From contig JAOWCC010001501.1 in assembly GCA_030867875.1 (NCBI GenBank), positions 30,338,792-30,402,791 on the forward strand: a DNA stretch of 64,000 bases, in the 5' to 3' direction. The notes below the pieces were generated by a model. It was given only the letters and a program-made list of their open reading frames with translations. It was not told the origin of the DNA and did no database searches. Made by a program: the position numbers and the translations under genes. This stretch comes from Actinernus sp. WN-2022. Its lineage: Eukaryota; Cnidaria; Anthozoa; Actiniaria; Actinernidae. This document shows positions 26,501 to 38,500 of the stretch, one piece after another. Positions within the stretch are counted from its first letter, which is position 1, and each line of letters begins with the position of its first letter.

Positions 26501-29500
26501 AAGATGTAGTACTAGTACCTGGTAGCTTAGCGCTATTGGGCGACATCGTACTATCTGGTGGACATGCGAATAACAGAGTCGTTTCGAACGTTGGACGCTG
26601 TTTGGTCATGCGTAGAATCTGTAGGATGGGAGCTGAAACAGTAGAAGACCTTGTCAGGCCAGACCTCCTACAAACATACTCCGATGTATACCTATCTACG
26701 CAGGAGAGAGAGTCTAGAATACAACAAGGCATTCAATCAGAGAACTTGAATAAGCTAAGATCGAAAGCTGGTGACGCAAGTACTTCTGTTGCTGCAGACA
26801 ACGCGCTCCTAGCTGCATGTGGTTCCAAGTATAGGATTCCATTAGATGTTGACATTCTGACACAACATGGAGTTCTATATCCACATGCCTTAGAAAATAT
26901 AATTACATTCGAGTTGACTCTAGCGGCTGCCAACGAGGTAGTAATTGGATCGGATACGACGAAGATAGGTACGTACCAACTTACCAACATCCAACTAGAA
27001 TACGAAGCAATCAGGAACGAAACGCTGGCTAGTAATGCACTTCACAAATATGAAATAGGTACTGCATTCCTATACAACTACGCTGTTCACTTCAAAACAG
27101 TAGATATCGCTAAAACCTCTGATACTTTGATATCTCAAAACGTTAATGTTCCACGACGATCCTTCGCTGGACTACTTCTACTATTCATAGATCCACCTAC
27201 CATTGGCACGCGAGATAGTGAAGCATTCTCGAATCCAGATATCTTGAAGGTAGAAGTAGATGTCAATGGGATTCCCAACAGACTCTTTCCAAGCGGTATG
27301 CTTCCCCTAGATTTCTGGGAGGCTGCAAGAAGCTGGTTTGGTACACCCAATACTTCTATGACTCCAAAGAAGTTCTTTGAAAATAGATTCTCTATTCTAA
27401 TCGATTGTCGCACAGCAAAAGATTCCACCGTTCATGGTGATGGCTTGGCACAAACCGGCAGTGGAAAGGACATCGACATTCGCATACATAGAACTGCTAA
27501 GGGAAGTGGAAATGTGAAAATGCACATCTATGTCCTTGCGGATGCTCAGGTCACGATATTGAACAGATCTCTGCAGAGTATATTATACTGATGGATTCTC
27601 TCGTAGAGCACGTGCCGTTCAACGCACTCATAGTCGGTCCAACGAATTGTGGGAAGACTGCGTTTCTCATAGAACAACTTCGTGGAGCATTTCGTGGTAA
27701 GTTCGATTACATAGTACTGATTTGTCCTACGTATGCCCACAACAAAACTTATCGTGGATTCGCAAATCGAGATCCTCATTTCTTCGTCATATCGCCACCA
27801 CAAGATGCCATCGATGCTACTTTGAGTATTTGCGCAACGTTTTGGTCAGGTACCAATACTCTATTGATTCTCGATGATTGCGCCGCATCGAAGGACGTCA
27901 AGAAACGAACTGAAAAGCTAGTGGACTTAGCCTTTTCTGCACGACACATAGGGCTTTCCGTTTGGGTGCTGTCCCAACAACTAACGAGCATATGTAAACC
28001 CTTCCGCGAGAACGTAGCTATCGTAGTAGCGTTTCATACAGCATCGGTCGTAGATGGTAAAAAGATATTTGAGGACTATGGAGGCTCACAAGAATGTAAA
28101 GAGTTACGAACGATACTTGGATTCCATAAGTTCGCTCGCATGTGCTTCTGTCTCCGCCATCCTTTCGAGGTAGTGTTAGAGCTCCCAGCATCTATAACAT
28201 ATTATCATGGATAGTAAAGAAATACTCGAGATATTCGGTGAGGATGTAACAGGCCCACCAAAAATAGAGAATGCGCATTCCTCTGTAACGGAAGATCGGG
28301 AAGCTCTCTCGATTCTAGCCGTAACTGGTACGACAAAGGAATACCTAGGGAAGAATTTCTCTCTAGGGGACATTTCTAAACTGTCAGCCAAAGACGTAGA
28401 CCGCTTACATACTAGATACCAGTCCGTCTTAGCAAAACAAATAACAGGGTGTTTAGTAAATAGAGCACTCAGCTTAGTAGTTCGTGTAATCGCATACGTG
28501 TTACCTATAGATTCTCACGAAGGTCTACTGAAGGATCTACAAGAAGACCAATTAATCCGAAATGAGATATCTGGCCTGGCCGGGTCGTTGTCTTCCAGAG
28601 CAGGTCCACTTGTAGCGACAGCTAGCGGTATGTGTCACATCCTTGCACACTATACGCCAGGGAAAGAGGCGGATGACGAAGTCGATGAATATGAAGTGGA
28701 TACCCCAGAAAGAACCGTAGTACTTGAGGCATATTCATCATTAAAGAATCTTTAGTGTCACACACCTGTTGAACCTCCACATATACCTACTATATCGAAT
28801 CAAGATGGAAGGCCAGACGGATCAGATAACTGCGAATCCTCCAACGACTGTACCAACTAAAAAAGGAAAAAATCCAAAGCGTGTTGCAGCAGGAAAATTA
28901 GCTTGGGAGAAGGTCACTGCCCGTGCAAAAGAAGCTCAAAAGATGGAGATAGAACGTGAAAATGAACCATCCAAAGAAACTAACGTAGAGAAAGGTCGGT
29001 TCGAAAACCTGACTATACTCGCAGTCATCGGTACTGGCGCCACATTGTTTGGCACGTACTTTGCGTACAAGAAGTATGTAGATGGTAACACGCGAGCTGC
29101 CCCCGTTAGCACGATACAACCTGCAGCTCCGGCAAAGCCAACGGCACTAGACATGGAGTAACACTTAAAGACTCGAGACCATAGTAGTATATATCTAGAT
29201 GGAGAAGGAATTGACGAAGACGGCAACCGATGCAGTCAAAATCGTTGGACTCGCTGCTGGTATTGGGTGGATCGTAAAAAAGACTACCAAGGAATCTATG
29301 CTTAGTGATCCTTCTTCTTCCCTAGTGAATTACGCGAAGTGGACTGCCGTGATACTTGGTAGCTTATACGCAAAGGAATATCTTGAGAAACAACTTGAGA
29401 AAGAAAAGCCCAAACCCAAACCGTAATGGCGGCAGCAATTGGAATGGCCATCCTCGGGGCTATATTGAATGCAACGGCATTTACTGGTGGTGGCATACTA

Positions 29501-32500
29501 GCTAGAATGATTGGAAAGGGTGATATGGATGCAGAACGAGAGAGACACAATAGGGCCATCGAAAAACTAGCAAGCGAAACGAAAGCCTATAGAATCGAAC
29601 GTCAAAGACGATACGACCATGCACAAGAGCAGGAAGGTCTTGAACGTGACGCATACAACGCTCAAAGAGATACCAACGAAGCCTTAGTGCGATCCGATAA
29701 GTTACGTAAAGAGCTAAAACGGCTCAAAGAGATGAAAGAACCCCGCTTATCTGACTACTACAAACCCTCAAACAATCAGAAGACTGGTGAGTTGCTCTAC
29801 GTTGGTGGTGGAATGCTAGGCGTTGGATACGCTATTAGTAAATGGATATAGATACTACTACCCCTAAGCTACCCCTAAGCTACTACTAAGCTACCCCTAA
29901 GCTACCCCATAAGCTACCCCTAAGCTACTACTAAGCTACTACTAGCTACCCCTAAGCTACCCCTAAGCTACCCCTAAGCTACTACTAAGCTACCCCTAAG
30001 CTACCCCTAAGCTACTACTAAGCTACCCCTAAGCTACCCCTAAGCTACTACTAGCTACTACTAAGCTACTACTAGCTACTACTAAGCTACTACTAAGCTA
30101 CTACTAAGCTACTACTAGGTTACTACTAAGCTACTACTAGGTTACTACTAAAAAAAAAAAAGGAAAAAAAAGGAAAAAAAAGGAAGAATGAAGAGGGTCA
30201 CGCAACGACTTTCTTTATTCTTCCTTTTTTTTTTTATCTGTTGAAGGTTGGGACGTATAGATGTATGATGGATTCTAAACTTGCGAATATCTTCTATGGT
30301 CCTATGGGCTATTGGAAAGGTCACTCTGCAATTGGTAAGCTATCGGTAGCAGCGAAAGCATCGGAAGACGTGGCTAGGAGTTGGTTGGAAAAGCAATCTA
30401 TGTGGCAAATATATCTACCACCACCAAAACACATTCCACGACCGCATTGGACTGTATCGAAACCAAATGAAGTCCACCAAGCTGATTTGATATTTCTACC
30501 ACACGATCGTCCTGGACGTGGAAGGAAACTATACAAGTATGCCTTAGTGGTAATCGATGTAGCTTCTCGATACAAAGAAGCCGAACCTTTGGCATCTAAA
30601 GATAGTGGTGAAGTTTCTGCGGCATTCGAACGAATCTATAAACGTAGTCCAATCGAATGGCCAAAGACGTTGCAAGTGGATCCTGGTAGAGAATTCATGG
30701 GACGTATGTCTGAAACTCTAGAACTACATGGTACGAAAGTTCAACGAGGTGAAGCTGGTAATCATAGAGCGCAAGGCTTCGTCGAACGAGCAAATAGAAC
30801 TCTAGCCGAGAGATTGTTTGGGTATCAGTATGCACAAGAGATGGTACTTACTTCGGAAGGATCAGATGAACGTAGTAGAGAATGGGTAGTTCGTTTACCA
30901 ATGGTTATCAAAGCTATGAATAGTGAGGTGACTCGGTTGACTGGTAAAGAGCCTTCGAATTCTGTAGTGGCGCAACAAGTAGATCTGAAGACTCCTACGT
31001 ATTCGCGCACCGTTGGATTGAGAGAAGAGCGTCTACCCTTCGACGTTCTAGTTCGATATCTTTACGCCCCAGGAGAATTGGAAGGAGGTGAAAAACGTAG
31101 AGCTACTGATCCTGTGTGGAGTTTGCAGATATACACCATTTCGCGAAGCGTAGTATCTTCGGGACAGCCTGTGCTTTACTACCTTGCGAAGGAGAAGGAT
31201 GCACCCAAACGTGGATTCGTTCGTGAAGAGCTACAAGTTGTTCCTAGGGATACGGAACTACCACCAAAAGGAATTCTGTTTGTACCTAGACGCTAAACAG
31301 CGTACTCTATTGGCTCGGTGTGGATTCCATCGGGAAGAACACGTCTTTTGTCGTAGTAAGCCGATAGCCCAAGCTTCCATTGGTCGTAGGTTACCACACC
31401 TTCTGGCAATAGTCGGAAGCCTCGGTTTTCCGCCATGTCGATACTACCCTGGAGGGCTGCTTTGAATCGATCCCACGAAATGTCGTTGTGACGCCTAGAC
31501 ATACCTTTAGCGGAATACTTCTTGCTGCCACCCGTATCGACGTAGTAGGCTTTCGAGCATAGGGCAATGGCGCGCTGTCCTTCGAATTCGAGTTTGAAGA
31601 GTCCTGGGGTACGACTGCTCCACTTGTCCCAAGCTAGCCATTCCTTCCTTTCGGCTTCGAAATCCTCACGTAGTTCCGGTCGTACAACTTCATCTATGCT
31701 GTTTCCAGAGATGGCAATGTACGCACTGTCCGTGTCCATCTGTATATATTCGAAATCTTTGCGATCGATGTACTTGTCGAGGAAGTCGTAGTAGAACTCA
31801 AGCATACGCAGCTTTGCGAGCTGGTACACCGCGATACCTACTTGGAAAGGGCGTTTGATTCGGATCTGGTCCTTTCGGCTCTCGAGTTCATATGCATCAC
31901 CAATCTCTTCCAGGTCTTCGAACCAAACACTTCGCAAGGCCTTGTCCACAACCTTCTCATCTTTTGTATAGGTGACCTTTGTTTGGCGTCCCAAGTCTTC
32001 GAGCAACTTTCCGTAGGCACTGTTTCCTAGTAGCTTGAACACATCTGCCAGCAAAGCCTCGCCTTTATCTTCATCTCCCATACGACGTGCCTCAGTGACT
32101 TGGTCCACGAACCATCCGAAGATTTCTTTGGGTTCGTAGTCTATCGTGCGGTAGACAGCAGTGATCACTGCGCCATGCTCTACATACCAAAGTAGAAGAG
32201 GAGCATAGAGTAGCAACTTCTTTCCAGAGAGACTCCCAACTAGCTTCTTTTCCTCGCTGAGCTTTCTACCTGTCTTTGTGAGGTAGGCCAACATTTCTGG
32301 AGGGATTGCTTCTTTGGGGATTTTCTTGTTGTAGAAGAAGGGTGGCATCTCCTCAAATTCCTTCCACAATTTCTTTGGTATCTCGATGTCTACTTCTGCA
32401 TATCCAAACCACGTTCCACCAAGTAGACATTCAACGAATCCTTCAGTGGCTGGACCTGGATCATCATAGTGCACAACCTTTTCTTTTCCACAAGGCATTT

Positions 32501-35500
32501 CGAATTCCATGGTAGAAAGATATAGGGCGTTGGCATCGTATCCAAGAATCTTACGACAAGTCTTAGTTCCTCCCTGATGACTACGAATCTTAGTTTTTCC
32601 CGCTTCGTGGAGTCTGGTGAACACTATGCTTGGACCTCCCACTACAGCGTCTTTCAGCATGCGGTAGGCTTCCTTACTTGGAGCGTACATCTCAGCTCCC
32701 CTTTCTACACTACCTCGAAGCAGGAACTGTAGTGAGACTCCTGGGATGGACACTGCGTCTTTCAGCATGTCTACTCCTTTCTCGTGATAGAAATCTCGCA
32801 TCTTTTCGAGTGCCTCTAGGAATGGAACTACATCTAGGTCGTTGTAGTATCGTAGCCAGTCTGCAAAGGTTTTCATTCCTTTGTCGAGAAAGGTGCACTC
32901 ACAGTCTTCGAACTCTGACATAGATAGTAGATGTTCTCTTTTCAACTTCGAACCCCACTCTGGATAGTCTGGTAATCCAATGTGATCCAACTTGTCTGGA
33001 GAATCGAACCACTCATATGGGAAGAAACTCTTTTGCAACTCACAGCCATAGGCAGCGACCCAACGTTCATAAGAAGTTCCAGGTCCAAGGTAGTTGATCA
33101 CATCTAGGAAACGGAAATCTGGGGTCAATAGGAACATAGTGGAATTGGCTTTCTTTGCTACCAGGATCTTTGAACAGGTGTCAGCAATGATTCCTACGAA
33201 GTGCTCCCTGATCAGATTGAGATCGTACCTGCCAGAGTTGAATCCCACTACTGGAACTTGGTTGATCCATTCGTCGATCCTAGCTCGTTGTTTCTTTGGT
33301 AGGGTGTCAAAAGAGAATTCAGGTGTCTTGGGGCAGAACTGTTCCACAACGACTTCTTGGATTGTCTCTGCTCTTCGCTGGAGTTCTTCGACGAAGGCTT
33401 TGATGAGTTCTTTTGGATTGCGTCGACAGATGTGGGTTGGTGTTCGATTGTATGTGTCGGCAATTGATACTGATATTGGGACATGGACGTTTTCGATGGT
33501 CAGGTGGTCTGTTGGTTGTCTTCCTTTTGTCGTGTCGAGATAGGCTTCGAAATCGTAAACTATGAAGTGTGGGTAGACAGTTTGTGTTGGTGTGGGGACC
33601 GGTTTGTTTTTCTTCTTCGTGGAGCAGCCCCAAGCTTCCACTACTGTATAACCAGCTCCTTGTAGCTTTGCCGTTCTTTCACAGGTCTTGAGATAGAGCC
33701 TCCTTTCCCTAGGGAAGCATTTCGGGCAGCCATGGAAATAGCATCCATGAAATTGGAAGATGGTTTTCGAAAGAGGTTCGTAGCCGTCGACCGGCGCTCC
33801 TTCGATCCAATGCTCTCCACCATGCCCACAAGCTGCATGATGAATGTGTTGCCCAATCCTTTTGGTTTCGCGTTCTAACCAGCGTAGAGCGACTTTGCTG
33901 GCTGTGCTCTCTGGCCAGAAGGCTTTTTCGTATGCCGACTGGGGTACTGTGATTACTTTTCCGGGGCAAAAGATCTTTGTTTCTCCACGACTACAACGAT
34001 CTGCATGGCGGTGAAGGTCTGAGGCTTTCGTGAACCGTTGCTTACAATCGTTACATACGTAGATGTGCCCTAGCTTGTTGATGTTCTTGATGTAGAAGGC
34101 ATGTCCTTCGTATATCCCAATCGTCATCGTATGCTTGTAGTGAGCTGCATGTCGCGTCAGATGCCAAGCGCCATCCTCCGTGGGTTCATACACCCGAATA
34201 CCGATTCCAAAGTGTAACTCGACTTCCTCCAGCTGGTCTATGGAAGTTCTGGGAACGTCTTGTGTGATCGCTGTCAGGCGATAGAAGTCCTGGGCAAGTT
34301 TTCGAGCCGAGGTGTTGCACTTGTCTGCACGGGCTCCTTTGTATACGGCAAGGCAGCGCCACAGACATAGGTTGTCGCCATATCGATCGAGGGCAAACAT
34401 TCCTTTTTTCTGACGAAGCCATTGAGGCAGGGGACCTGTTCCCAACAAAAGCTGACGATCGATCACAACTTTTACATCTACGTAGATCCAACGAACGAAG
34501 GCCCATTGGGTATTTGGTCGATTGATGTTGTCGGGATTCAAACGAGCTGTCTCCTTGTTATTGATCCACTCTTCTGCATCTTCTAGGATGTTCACCCATG
34601 GAGAGCCTGGGACAGTCTTGGAGAATAGCATCACACGCCCGTCGTTGACATTGCGAATGCGATAGGTGTAGCTGTATCGTAGGTAAAAGCTGGTGGTTAC
34701 ATTTGCAACTAACTTTTCCATGATCCTAGGGGTCAAATCTCCTGCCACACCTTGGAAGAAGCGCCATCGGATAGTACGGCGGCCTATCTCCATACCCTCG
34801 AGCATTCCATCTCTCTCCTCTAGAATAGCACCTGCCTCTCGAGCTAGACTCCGTGGAAGTGGTTCACTACGTGGTCCCACCATTCTCCCTTCGATATAAC
34901 TATGTGTTAGGATAGCTTTAACAGACACTCGAATTTGGATTTTTATGTGTAAGGATGTTGCAGCGATATATCTCTCTTCGGTATAACTATGTGTTAGGAT
35001 AGCTTTAACAGATACTCGAGTTTTGGATTTTATGTGTAAGGATGTTGAGGGGCGATATATCTCTCTTCGGTATAACTATGTGTTAGGATAGCTTTAACAG
35101 ATACTCGAGTTTTGGATTTTATGTGTAAGGATGTTGCAGCGATATAACTATATGTAATTATATCTCTAATAGGATTATCGAGTTGGATTTTATGTACAAG
35201 CAATCGATGTCGATATAACTATATGTAATCATATCTCTAATAGGATTATCGAGTTGGATTTTATGTACAAGAATGTCTAGTGACACTTTGAATGACCCTT
35301 AGTTACCCCTAGTAGTATAGTCGGCGTCAAAACTGATACCCTTTTTTCTTGTGCAACAAAACTCAAAAAAGTTGTCTACTTATGGACGCCTTTTTTCTTG
35401 CATAAGGGGCGTCATGAAGTGGATTTCTGAATTCGCTTTATGACGCCCCTTGTGCAAGAAAACAAGGCGTCCATAAGTAGACAACTTTTTGAGTTTTGTT

Positions 35501-38500
35501 GTGCAAGAAAAACGGGTATCATTTTGACGCCGACTATACTACTAATGTACACAATAAGAGCTACAATGTACCGGAGGGATCACGGTTGAGAGTGTTTCAG
35601 TCTATAACACTTTAACCATTCTCGACAGGATATTTACAGACAGTTTGAGAAGCTAGAGCAAAACAGACTGAATGCAGCATATGAACAACAACAGAGTGTG
35701 TTAAGAGAAGAAAATAAGGAGCCAGAAGAACAGGCATTGGGTACTGACACCCAGCAGCATGACTTGTGAGTAGCATATGTCATAACTCTATTTGACACAC
35801 AGAAGAATATTTTCTATGTTCTATAAAATAATTATGCACGAGTAGAATGCAAGAGTATTTAGCAGATTTTCAAGACCTTGAGAGTGCATTAATCACACTC
35901 ACTTGATTTGTATTTTTATAGTACATAGAAAAACCATCTTATGTTTGATTTATGATATAAATTTTGAATCTACATGTACGTGGTTCTCCAGCTCAAGCAT
36001 GCATTCATAAATAAGAAAATAATTTAAACTATTTTAGCAAATGCAATCGCATGTTCTTAGGATGAAAGAACAATTCATACAGAGCAGGAGCCATATAATC
36101 ATAATTCATGCAATCCATGTGTTTCTTTACAGAAACGAGGAACAAGATAGCCAAGACTCTAAGAGTAATGGATCTCCTATAATAATGAGGTGGATAAAGA
36201 AACCTGAACTGGAAAATATACTGGAAGAAACCTTATCAGATAAAGAGGTATGGTGCTCTCCACAAACAATCTTAAAGAACCTGAAGAACATACATTTCAT
36301 ATATTTAAACATAATCTACATGTATCAATGTACATCCCCTGCGAAATGAATTCCCAGCTTTCTGGGAATTCCTAGGAATTCTCAGGAATTCTTGGGAATT
36401 CTAAGAAATTCCCACTTTTGCAAATTAGCTCTGCCTTTCGGGGCTTGGAATTACTGGGAATTACTAGGAATTAGGTTTATGAAGGTGTAAAACGCTTGGA
36501 ATAGTTTGGAGTTCCTAGGAATTCTTAACAATTTCATCTTAAGCCATTTTGTTTTGTGATGGTGGCATTTTGTGTAGGCTTGAAATTCCTGAGAGTTTCT
36601 AGGAATGAAGGTTTTCTCGTTTCTTAAGTCTGACACTGAATTTAGAAGTGTTCAGGTCTTCCCTGCCCTAGTGCTAGACAGATTACAGAGACTTGAACAA
36701 TGTTACCAATTGACTAAGATCTTGCACTCATACATGTAATGTATAAATACTTTATTGGAAAGCTGTTCTAACATTACAGGGAATAAAGATCGTTTTCATG
36801 AGAAATTTTAAAACTTAGTACACGCGGTTATTACACGTAATTTATTAATGTTAAAGCTTGTTGTCATTGCATGTTGTGTTACGAGCCTAAGTGACTGAGG
36901 CTACAGTAAAAAGCTCAAAATCACGATATTCTCATAGTTATTTTGACTATTACTCACCGATTTGACCTTCCTAGTGTTTAATGAAGCAAAGCATATGTCC
37001 AATCCTTCGAAAATGTGTTTTTATTAAGAAATTCGAACAGAAGTAAAGACACAGACTTTGCCTTTGGCCTTGCTAAAATCTCTGCCATGTTTCTACTTTA
37101 ACCAAGCAAAGACTAGAACCAAGTTGATCCATATTTCGTAATAGCTTGCACCTGATTGGCTGGAGGAGTTATCAGGCCTCCAGGGATTGGCTGAAGTTTC
37201 AAATTATGGACCACGTGCGTGGTACGGTTCACTCAAAGGTAGAATCAACTGTATTTCACGAAAGAGAATCTTTAGATGGAAAGATTATAATAATTGCTGC
37301 CAACTGCGAGGCAATATCACCCACCAGGTAAATATTGTCTATTAAAACTCTTCAGCTTTTCAGTCACTTGCCAGGTACATAACTTGTGTTCGTAAAGGTG
37401 TCTCGATCGAAAGTCTGACACCACTTTGTTAGTTGAAACAAAACGTCATAACTAATTTGAGGTTTTAATTTGCCTGATTCACAACCGATACACAGTTTAT
37501 TGGTACAACTGATGATGACGTCAAAGACTTGACCTGATCACACATATTAATAATTTAATTGTGACGTCAGTTAGCCCCAAGGACACATTACATGTACATA
37601 TATAGAGTGCATGCACCATCACATGATTCCTGTGATTCCAAAAATATAGTGATACTTACTGCCTCGTCATCCATTGTCATTAATGTGCCAACCATGCAGA
37701 GATCATTGGTTCCTGACACAAAGCGGCCTTTACAAATCATGGTTGGACATTAGCATAACAATTGTAATGTTTATTAACACGAAGTATCGCTATTAATGCA
37801 TAAGATTTACATTGGTGCATCAAAAGTGTCACACTTATAAAACTTCTCCAAAGGCATGAACATGTACCTCTTATTTTTTAAATGAAGTATTTGAAAACAT
37901 CCACTGAACTTCAATATATTATTCTAATTAATAAATTCATTTCTCTTTGGGTGAGTAAACAAGCATAGCAAAATGCATGGAGGAAAAGAGAAATTAGTTC
38001 GTAATCGCTAGGAAATACTGTCTATTGTTTGTGATGTCTAGTGCCAGCCAATCAGATCTCACTACATTAGTTGAATATGTATTTTAAATGAGCATGTTGG
38101 CATGTTGGCATTATTACTCGGGCCAGGCCTTTGGCCGGCCAAGTCTTAAATCGCAAATGTTTTTTTTTCCAACGTCGAACTTTTTCGCCGTTAACCAATC
38201 AGATAGCACCTTCTTTGGAAGTTATTTTCACCACCGTACCAATCAGATTGCACTGTGCTTGTCACGTGAACAGTGGACAACATTTCCAGGTTTTTCTAGA
38301 TGGCGGCGAGTGGGAGTTTTGACTTAGCAAAACCTTTAACATCAGCTGTTTTTTTGTGTAAACCAAAGGTTCCTTCAAGTGCAATACCAAGATTTTTGTC
38401 TTTTCTAAAGCTGAGAGGTGTTTCACGGGCTTTGGACGGGAATTTCACATATTATGCGACATGCTTTAAGATACACTCGTGACAGTCGGCTATAAAGACA

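Larger units (their letters stand above)
19199..35543. mobile_element. Intact Maverick/Polinton-type (adintovirus-like) integrated element
   Basis: A 16,345-bp element bounded by inverted AGTAGTATAG...CTATACTACT termini. The flanks carry AATGT at 19194-19198 and 35544-35548, or 6-bp AATGTA if the terminal A is counted in the duplication. Mavericks usually make 5-6 bp duplications. The diagnostic gene set is present: DDE integrase, protein-primed PolB, packaging ATPase, candidate double jelly-roll capsid and penton proteins, plus several small membrane proteins. All frames are open and the TIRs differ by only a few positions, so the insertion looks young. It sits inside intron 7 of MRPS9 and leaves both neighbouring splice sites untouched. 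I did not recognise an adenain-type maturation protease. Confidence 0.93.

Noticed and set aside
34884..34928. Upstream GTG start for PolB
   Set aside because: Not an ATG, and the segment lies in the tandem promoter repeats; the ATG at 34883 is preferred.
19199..35543. Contaminating free virus or bacterial DNA
   Set aside because: Flanking target duplication and continuous MRPS9 exons on both sides show an integrated copy in an animal chromosome.
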